From Chamaecyparis obtusa (lineage: Eukaryota; Streptophyta; Pinopsida; Cupressales; Cupressaceae): DNA of 64,000 nt. Position numbers and translations under genes: made by a program. A model generated the notes under the pieces. It saw only the letters and a program-made list of their open reading frames with translations, made no database searches and was not told where the DNA came from. The DNA is taken from NCBI GenBank assembly GCA_027943335.1, contig BSBK01006754.1, forward strand, positions 90,001-154,000, read 5' to 3'. Every line of letters starts with the position of its first letter. The first letter of the stretch is position 1. Shown here one piece after another: positions 56,661 through 64,000 of the stretch.

Positions 56661-58242
56661 TGTATCATCTTAAAATAGAAGCACTTCCATGTTAAGAGCA
56701 TTTAGCCCTCCGAGTGAGTGGTTTGAGGTCATGTCAAGCACCTTGATCAAGTCTTTGCATGAATCTGAGTTTCTCCCCCCGTTCTACTTCTCTCTCCACC
56801 TATTTTCACTATCTTTTTGCATTTCCTAGCACTTTGGATTGAGGTCCTGAGGTTTTTGACCTCAAGGTCAAAGATGAACTTGAGGGTCAATGATGACCTT
56901 GACCCTGACCTAGGTCAGGGATGACCTCGACCCTAACCTAGGGCGGGGTCTACCTCATCCTTGACCCAGGGTTCAAATTTCAAAGTCCTATGATTTTTGG
57001 ATGTCGGGTTTCGGAAAGATTTGTTTTCCCGCTTCCGGGTGGGCTATTTTGGTCTCCGAAATGATAAATCCTTAAATTACATTTAATATGGGTCCATTTC
57101 TAGGGGTTAAGGTTAATTAAGATTTAATTCCCCAATGTCGGCCTTCTCTAGAAGATTGTGCCCTAGATCACTATAAAAGGAGGCCTTCCTCTCTCATTTT
57201 CATCATCCACTTTCACATCACTTCAAGCAATAGCATCCATTATTCATCAAGAGCTCTCAAGGATATTTTCAAGATCAAGCAAGCATCCATTCAAGTCCTT
57301 TTCTCCATTCAAGTTCTCCATTGAAGATCAAGGATTCAAGCATTCAAGCCATTGAAGGGATTTGGTTCAAGCATTCAAGACTCATCATTTAAACCCTAGA
57401 TCTAGCCATCATGATGGTGTGATCTTCCTTCAAGATCCTTTTGTTCATCTTCAAGATCCACTCATTTTCCTTTCAAGGTGGATTCCAAGCATATAATCAT
57501 GGAGGTTTTGGATTTACATTCATGGCTTTGATTTACATTTGTCATTGTTGTGTTTAAGCTTTCATATCAATATACTTGTTTACATTTGAAATACAATTGC
57601 ATATCTATTAAATTGCATAGCTTCATTGTTAGATCTACTTCTACTTCTTGCTAGCATTCTCCATTTCAATTTCATTATTAAGGTTGATTCCAAACCGGGG
57701 TTTAACCAAGGCAAACCCTTTCCCCCCAACAAACAAAACATCTTTTTCTTGCAGGTGCAGGTGCAGGATTATGAATCGAAGCTTGGATTTGGATACCCTT
57801 TTCGGTGAACTTTCAAAATCCGTGAATAAAATCAAAGTCGACCTTCAAAATCTTGAAGTAGTCTTTGACCTTTTATCAGGGTCAAAGACTACCTGCTGCC
57901 GAAAAGACAATAGTTTTCTTAGTTTTCTTCGTCTCGGCATTTACAGTTCGAAACAGGTTGCAGAATTGCGTGAAACTGTACACAAACATCAAAAATCAGC
58001 AGTTTTTAGATTTTCCCTATTTTGATGTTAGTATTTGCCTTTCAATTTTTTCAAATTTCAAGTATATACTCTTCATAGTGAAATATAAGATTTTCTTCTT
58101 CATTCATATTCTCCATAGATTGATTCTTTTGTGTATTGACCTTTTGGTTGATCAATTGAGATCTCTCCTTTGAAAATTTAGATTTAGAAGTAGATCTCAT
58201 ATTTCCCCATTCAATAAAGTGGTACAAATTTCACCTTATTCA
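56661..58242 (+). repeat. 3' LTR of the 6 kb element
   Basis: Begins TGTATCATC and ends TTATTCA, then ATAAT. It contains an 80-codon open stretch from ATG at 57770 (MNRSLDLDTLFGELSKSVNK, VDLQNLEVVFDLL, KQVAELRETVHKHQKSA) that is heptad-like and preceded by TTTTTCTTGCAG. In the 5' LTR the same stretch lacks the ATG and has one indel. Confidence 0.92.
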
Positions 58243-58247
58243 ATAAT

Positions 58248-59284
58248 ACACAAATTTTATTTCTTTATAAAAAAATTTATATGACAAAGATGAGCAAGGC
58301 TCTTGGGTTCCAACTCCCCATATCTCTATTCTCCACAACCAAACAATAAACAACTAAAGTTTCTCTCCATTTTCTAAAACCTCTCACTTTGTTATTTGTA
58401 ATATATTAATAACAAACTTAGAATGTAATATAGAAACATAAATATTTTTTATTTTCTACATTCAACACTTTATTTGTCTGGTCAACCTTTCTAATAGATG
58501 ATATTAATAAGTTAGTAGTAATAATAAAAGTTAAAGAATGAATTTATGATCACGTTGGATTAAAATGCATTTTGTTTGTTAGTTTTAAGAAAATCTTTTA
58601 GAAATTGTAGATTGTTAAATTTGGATAGGTACAAGGACTAGATTCTTTCCTTTTTGGGAGATTTGTTTATTCATTTATGTTTATTTTAGATATAAATCTA
58701 GTTTTTAGATATCGGTTTAGTTTTAGTTTTTTTTTTCTTCTATTAATTTTAGGTTTTAGATTTATGTAAGTTTGTAGGAAATTGTTTAAATATTTTTTTT
58801 AAAAATAGAAATTTGATATTTAAATGTTAATTTATTTTGTATTGTAAATTTTAGTTAGAAATAATTTTTCATAAATAAAATTTTAGAATATGAGATAAAG
58901 AAGAATTAAATAAGTTAGTTGTGTGATTTTGTATAAAGTGTTTAAAATTAATTTTTGTAAGGTGATTTTGTATAAAGTGTGTGAAATGAGGTTTTTAGTG
59001 ATAAATTAGAATTTATCACAAGAATGAATGTTATTTTGTGTTCACAATAGTAATAAATATATAAGATTTAATTTTTACTGTTTCTTAACTCTTTTTTCAA
59101 ATTCATATGACAGATTCTTCTTATATTTTATAGTTTTTCCTTCACAAGATTGATTATTATTTTGTGTTTCATTTATCATTTATTTTCTATCAAAATTATG
59201 CAATAAACCAGTCAAGAATTTGACAAAAAAACCTCACTACATAAAAATTGTTATAACTTGTTAGTTTTGTACTTTTGTATTGAA
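58248..59284. other. AT-rich spacer, no gene
   Basis: Low-complexity AT-rich sequence with TTTAGATTTA-like runs; nothing recognised. Confidence 0.45.
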
Positions 59285-59460
59285 ATTTAGAACCCACAAC
59301 TAAATATTTGTGAGGTCCAATCTTTATACTAAATTTACTTATTCTAAATTGTACAACATCTTTAAGAAATTATATAACTTACAACGTAACCATCAAGTAA
59401 CCAACAAATCAAATCGAACTATAAAATCAATATTAAAAGCTTCAATAAAATGAACAAACA
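59285..59460. repeat. diverged repeat shared with 2209-2410
   Basis: TTTAGAAC, AACTAAATATTTGTGA and AATCGAACTATAAAATCAAT with AAAAGCTTCAATAAA match the region upstream of the AP2 exon. Confidence 0.5.
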
Positions 59461-61299
59461 TAGAACTTCTAGCCAGAGCCATTTTATCTCTTCTAAGAGC
59501 CAGCGTTCAATCTACCAGGAGGTCATTGGATCTTCCCCTTCACCTCGAGCTCTCTTCTTCTCTTAGACCCGATCTCTGGATACGGCTGGACACTACCTCC
59601 CATGCGAGAGCCTCTGTATGACCAAACAAAAGAAAAAAATTGAGGCTCTGCATCATAGGCGTTGTCGATCCTTTCTTGCTGGTGCCTCCCCTTGGCACTC
59701 TAATGACCGCCATTCGAGCCGTGTTGCTGCAGCGGTTTCCTCTTCTGTCATTGGTGGTTCTCCTTCTCTCCAACAATCGCCCTTGCCCCCTAGTCTCTTA
59801 GCACTCAATTGGAGACTTTACCATGCAACACTTTTCGACCTCCTTCTTTTGACAGCCAGCTCCCTCTTTTGCACGATTGGGATAGCATGTTGGTGATTAA
59901 TGCTGTCTAGGACCCCTTGGCTTTCAATTTTTTAAAAAGAGGCATGGGGTTTGCCTTATCTCCGCACGTTGTTCCTCATGTTGAATTTTTTACCGAGATT
60001 GAGAATATTGCTCGTTCTCTTCCTCCTCATATCGCTGAAGAGGTCAGACAAGATTGTGTCGTTGTCCTTCGTGGTGCGAAGCGGCCAAGATGGAACGTCC
60101 CTAAAGAGGAGCTCTCCTTCAACCAATTAATTCACAGCAATGACATTATTATATCCAAGGCCGACAAGGGGAATGCCGTGCAATCATCATGAACAAGCAG
60201 GATTATGTTTCCAAAATGTTTGACCTCCTCTCAGACACCAGTAGCTATAGAGTCTTGACTCGTAATCCTTGCTCCAAAATATTGAAGAATGTTAAAGTCT
60301 GCTATAGTGTGTTCCTCTTTTGATGATGGTACAAAGAAGCGTCTTGTCCCTTGTAAAGAAGTGACACATCGTATCTATGGAGTGCCTAAGGTTCACAAAG
60401 TGGGGACTTCCTTGAGGCCCATTGTTGACACCATTGGCTCTCCCACGTACCTTTTGGCTTCTCATCTTTCCAAGATCATCAACCCCTGGTTGGTAAATTT
60501 GACTCCTCTGTCAAGGGTTCCTTACATTTTGTCGAGTTTATCAAGGACTCAAAATTAGACAACACTGACCTCTTGGTGAGTTTCGATGTAGTCTCCCTCT
60601 TTACAAAGGTTCCCATCCTTGATGCAATTAATATTGTTGGTCACAAGGTCAATGCAAAAATTTCTACCTTGGTTAAATTGTACTTAAGGTCTACATTCTT
60701 CACTTTCCAATGCATCATCTATGAGCAAGTGGATGGTGTGGCTATGGGCTCTCCTCTCTTGCTTGTCACAACCAACCTATATATGGAGTATTTTGAAGAC
60801 CTAGCCTTTCCCCCTGAAGCCAAAGTGGTGGAAGCGATTTGTTGATGACACTAATGTGTGTTGGCCTCATGGTCAAGACACATTGGAAGAATTACATTCT
60901 CACCTCAATAGCATTTTCCCCTGCATCTCCTTTACGAAGGAATTGGAATCCAACAACCAATTTCTATTCCTTGGCATCTTGATCATAAAAAATGTAATGG
61001 TTCTCTGGGTCGTTGCGTGTACCACAAAGCTACACACTAATCTTTATCTTCATGCCTTTTCACATCACCACCCTCACCAAAAATTTGGTGTCCTTAAAAC
61101 CTTAGCCTTGAGGGCCTACCACATTTGTGATGGTGACAAGTTGAACCAAGAGCTGAGCCATCTTTGCTATATCTTTGGTCTTAATGGGTACACCAATAAA
61201 TAAATTGATAGAGCTCTCAACCAAGCGAAATCTTGATCCCATTCCACTTCCTCTTATCCTCTTCCTTCCTATTGCCCTTATGTTTGTCTTCTTTATATT
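59461..61299 (+). pseudogene. Penelope-like element reverse transcriptase, disrupted
   Basis: From about 59900: FTEIENIARSLPPHIAEEVR, IIISKADKGNAV (then a 1 bp frameshift at about 60178), MNKQDYVSKMFDLLSDTSSY. Next come HRIYGVPKVHKVG..LRPIV (60370-60426), LLVSFDVVSLFTKVPI (first catalytic Asp, about 60570-60617) and EQVDGVAMGSPL..V..NLYMEYFE (60724-60790). The catalytic WKRFVDDT lies at 60829-60852 (reached by a frameshift), followed by LHSHLNSIFPCISFTKELES, TNLYLHAFSHHHPHQKFGVL and LNGYTNK. This order and the KADKG, GVPK.HK and FVDD motifs are those of Penelope-like RTs, not of LTR elements or LINEs. The stretch 59461-59900 (KKIEALHHRRCRSFLAG) is probably its N-terminal part, but weaker. Several frameshifts; inactive. 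Confidence 0.85.
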
Positions 61300-61620
61300 G
61301 AAGGTATCTCTCACAAAATCCCCAAAATCCTCTCCAAAAGAGGATTATGTTGTTCCTTCAAGCCCTTCTCCGGCCTTGTGAAGAGTCACCTTCCTCCTCT
61401 TAAAGACTCTAGGGACATTCATTCTGAAGTGGGAGTCTATAAAGTGACATGCTCATGTGAGTTATCTTATATAGGTGAAAAATGACACTCCTTCGATACC
61501 AGAATCAAAGAAAATGGAGCTAACATTAAACATGAGTGTGTCATTAAGTCTGTACCTTTGTTGACCATTCTGCATCCACTAAACACCACATATGTTTCCA
61601 AAAAAATTTATTAAAAATAT
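61300..61620 (+). pseudogene. Penelope-like element GIY-YIG endonuclease remnant
   Basis: Immediately after the RT. Broken frames read GISHKIPKILSKRG, then EVGVYKVTCSCELSYIGEK (about 61428-61485), where GVY..YIG is the GIY-YIG signature, preceded by the usual linker and followed by a TGA and then HSFDTRIKENGANIKHECVIKS and an end like DHSASTKHHICF. In Penelope-like elements this domain nicks the target DNA. One stop follows the YIGE motif and a frameshift lies near 61560. Confidence 0.82.
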
Positions 61621-61765
61621 TAATCATAAACTTCATCCATTTTATCACATTTAATTAGTTTACATCATCTTCAAATTCCAAACATAAATATCATTTTTAT
61701 ACTATTGAAGTTGAATAGCTTTGATTTTGTTAGCCCTTTCCTTTGTAAAAGGGTGACAGCTTATT

Positions 61766-62893
61766 GTGCTTTTACCCTATGAGTTTGCCTCTTCTAGGTA
61801 CTCTTTGAAAGTGAATATTGATTTCAATAGATGGCATGAAAGGCTTGGCCATTTGAATTCTAATTATATTTCTAGATTGCTAAAATCTAACATGGTTGAA
61901 GGATTACCTCCTCTTGTTCCATCTAAAATTACATGCACAGGGTGCATGAGTGAAAAAATGAAAAGGGAGCCCTTTCCTCATAGTACTTCATGGAGGGCGT
62001 CTCATAAGTTACATCTTATTCATAGTGACCTTTTGGGTCCAATGGAGAACAATTTAATACAAGGTTCAAAGTATGCTCTTGCCTTTGTGGATGATTTCAT
62101 TAGAAGAATTTGGATTTATTTCTTGCATACTAAAGATCAAGTTCTTGACACATTTTCTAAATTTCATATATTTTTGGAAAAGCAATTTGGTTCTAAACTT
62201 AAAATTCTTAGAACAAATAATGGTACTGAATATGTTAACAATTTATTTCATCCTTACTTGAGATCTTTTGGTATAAAACATGAGCTTACTGTTCCTTATA
62301 CACCACAACAAAATGGTTTGGCAAAAATGAAGCATAGAACTATTGTGAAAATGGCTAGATGTATGTTACATGCTAAAGATTTGCATTATAAATTTTGGGC
62401 TGAAGCAATGGCTTGTGCCACTTATCTTCTTAATAGAACTCCTACTAAAGCTTTGAAAGATATAACTCCCGAGGAAGCATGGTCTGGTAGAAAACCCAAT
62501 TTACAACATTTGAGAATTTTTGGATCTATTGCTTATGTTCATACACCCAAACAAAAAAGGCACAAATTAGATTCAAAATCTTCTTCATTTATTTTTGTTG
62601 GGTATGATGAATTTACTAAAGGTTATAGAGTTTATGATCCTACTACTAACAAGGTTCATATTGCAAGGGATGTTATTATTGCAGAAAATGAAGTACATGA
62701 TTGTTCCAAGGCCAAAGATGATGAATTTAAAGGGGGTATTCTTGACCTCATGGAGGACCAACCTCCTATTCTAAACCCTACTCCTAATGCACCTATTTCT
62801 ATTCCTACTAGTATTAAAAAAGATGATGATGATAGTAACAAGGTTTACCTTCCTTTAAATAAGTTATGCATAACCTCAGATAATATAGGATGA
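61766..62893 (+). pseudogene. Ty1/copia pol fragment: pre-integrase zinc module and integrase core
   Basis: 375 codons without a stop. Zinc module (GAG-pre-integrase): WHERLGHLN...CTGCMSEKMKREPF, HHCC complete (about 61829-61966). Integrase core: LIHSDLLGPM (Asp kept), ILRTNNGTEYVN (usual RTDNGTE, second Asp now Asn), YTPQQNGLAKMKHRTI (usual AERKNRT, Glu now Lys). Then come NRTPTKALKDITPEEAWSGRKP and the VGYDEFTKGYRVYDPTTNKV segment that precedes RT in copia pol. No ATG is present (the frame opens at a GTG); the gag, PR and RT/RNase H parts are absent. It is a truncated insertion with catalytic residues lost by G-to-A changes. Confidence 0.9.
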
Positions 62894-63065
62894 AATGTAA
62901 GATAAGGAATGGTCCTAAAAGGAGTTTCCTAATTGGCACTGTTTGATGCAATGGGATAGTGCCTAGAGATTGGGGTCATTACAATCGATAACGATTAGGA
63001 AAGACGTGTTAGGACACTCGTAGATAAGGATGAATCTAATAAGATGTATTACGTATACTTTGTTT

Positions 63066-63300
63066 CTTTGTGCATCAGTGTGTATGCTTCGTGTTTTCAA
63101 CGTGTATACTTTGTGTCTTCATACATAAGTGTGTATGCTCCGTGTTTTCAACACGTATACTTTGTGTCCTCATGCATCAGTGTGTATGCTTCGTGTTTTC
63201 AATGTGTATACTTTGTGTCTTCATGCATCAATGTGTATATGATGTGTTTGCTTCATGTCTTCATGCATTAATGTGTACGCTTTGTGTCTTCACATATTCA
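63066..63300 (+). repeat. minisatellite, 51 bp unit
   Basis: TGTATGCTTCGTGTTTTCAA followed by .CGTGTATACTTTGTGTCTTC and ATGCATCAGTG repeats with starts near 63081, 63132 and 63183, plus a degenerate tail to 63300. As 51 is a multiple of 3 it produces a false open frame with 17-residue repeats (CISVYASCFQ). Confidence 0.9.
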
Positions 63301-63526
63301 TGCATATATTTGGAATGTGTATGGTCCTATTATGAATTGATCTATAACAAAAGGAACAACTAGAGAGGGATAAAATTATCATACAAATCAATATGGCACC
63401 ATTATGGGATTAGCTTATCAAATCATTTCTCTATGGGATGAGAAGAAACTTGACCAAAGTTGTAGATTAGACTAGCAATCCAAAATAAAAATAAAAATAA
63501 ATAATAAATGAAAAATGATATTTTGC

Positions 63527-63557
63527 TTGAGGATAAGCAAATTTGGGAGGGTCGGAC
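63527..63557 (+). other. polypurine-tract region of a truncated gypsy-type element
   Basis: TTGCTTGAGGATAAGCAAAT then TTGGGAGGGTCGGAC resembles the GCTTGAGGACAAGCAA...TTTGGGGG text that precedes the 3' LTR of many plant gypsy elements. Confidence 0.6.
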
Positions 63558-64000
63558 TGTCACGAGCCGTAATTGATGTATGTACAAATATCTTAATATA
63601 TACATTCTTGTTTAAACATAGCGAATAACATGATCTTAAATATATTGATTAATATAACAATAATTAATAAGTTAATAGTTAATCTATGTTAATGATGTAT
63701 TAATAATCAATATCAATAACTAGGCCATCATATTAGTATTAATATATAGTTAATATAAATTCATATTAATCTTAATAATATCTACAATCAATATAATTAA
63801 TAATATTGATTATTTAATATTTAATAGCTATCAATATATATAATCAATTGAGAATATTAGTAACTAATATTATTGATCAATATAACAAATAAATATAGCT
63901 AATCAATATTATTAATCAATAATAATACCAATAGCATTATTCCCTTGTTGATACCAATAATAATATTACTTAATTATTATTAATTCCCTTATTGATAATA
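63558..64000 (+). repeat. start of an LTR running off the right edge
   Basis: TGTCACGAGCCGTAATTGAT begins directly after the polypurine tract. The rest to the window end is extremely AT-rich (ATTAATAATATTGATTAAT-like runs) without frames. The other LTR and the element body are not identifiable here. Confidence 0.55.

Larger units (their letters stand above)
52190..58242 (+). mobile_element. 6 kb non-autonomous LTR retroelement with one membrane/G-patch-like ORF
   Basis: Direct LTRs 52190-53743 (1,554 bp) and 56661-58242 (1,582 bp) are flanked by ATAAT (52185-52189, 58243-58247). LTR ends are TG(TC in the left copy)TATC...TTATTCA. A PBS-like TTTTGGTGAACCTGAC follows the 5' LTR and a purine-rich AAGTGGAGGCTTAA precedes the 3' LTR, so the element reads on the plus strand. 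The 2.9 kb interior has no gag, RT or integrase. It holds a single ORF (53949-55073), a tandem repeat array and a duplicated PBS region. LTR divergence is ~7% by eye. Confidence 0.9.

Noticed and set aside
58248..59284. Organelle-derived or satellite DNA
   Set aside because: AT-rich only; no organelle gene or regular period was seen.
63044..63363. Cys/Val-rich repeat protein frames
   Set aside because: Produced by the 51 bp minisatellite, present in more than one frame.

Overview
This window looks like non-genic plant nuclear DNA, most probably from a conifer. It is AT-rich and consists almost entirely of nested, decayed retroelements: LTR retrotransposons of the Ty3/gypsy Tat type, Ty1/copia remnants, a LINE remnant and a Penelope-like element with a GIY-YIG endonuclease domain. 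Penelope-like elements are known in conifers and unusual in other land plants, which is the main reason for favouring a conifer. The only trace of a host gene is one short exon (2113-2192, minus) coding for the first half of an AP2/ERF domain of SHINE/WIN type. No rRNA, tRNA or CRISPR was seen.

Layout. 1-4646: AT-rich host flank with a 0.58 kb tandem duplication, the AP2 exon, a LINE 3' remnant and a ~380 bp tandem duplication. 4647-50395: one 45.7 kb nested block. Its outer shell is an ~8.2 kb non-autonomous copia-like element on the minus strand (LTRs 4647-5883 and 49182-50395, site duplication GATAC). It keeps half a gag and a long ORF of unknown function and has no pol. Two Ty3/gypsy elements sit inside it independently. 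Gypsy-1 (7858-24338, plus strand, site duplication CTTCT) is Tat-like with gag, PR, RT, RNase H, a second RNase H, IN and an antisense plant-mobile-domain gene. Gypsy-2 (27933-48946, minus strand, site duplication AGTCT) has exceptionally long LTRs (6.83 and 6.67 kb), each containing a ~4 kb ORF. 50396-52189: host flank. 52190-58242: a 6 kb LTR element with 1.55 kb LTRs (site duplication ATAAT) whose only ORF encodes a membrane-segment plus G-patch-like protein. 58243-64000: AT-rich spacer, the Penelope-like element (59461-61620), a copia integrase fragment (61766-62893), a 51 bp minisatellite, and the start of another LTR at 63558.

Order of events. The outer element landed in one copy of the 380 bp tandem duplication. 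Gypsy-2 then landed in its gag and gypsy-1 in its unknown ORF. Reading frames resume across both insertions once the insert and one site duplication are disregarded. Divergence between LTR pairs, estimated by eye over short stretches, is about 10% (outer), 9% (gypsy-2), 7% (6 kb element) and 2-3% (gypsy-1), so gypsy-1 is the youngest. Every element carries stops or lost catalytic residues. Many of the changes fit C-to-T/G-to-A decay, and nothing here looks autonomous today.

The most unusual material is the pair of large non-pol ORFs: ~1,370 codons inside the gypsy-2 LTRs, and ~1,190 codons in the pol-less outer element. Also notable are the reversed order of the second RNase H and RT between the two gypsy elements, and the small membrane/G-patch protein of the 6 kb element.
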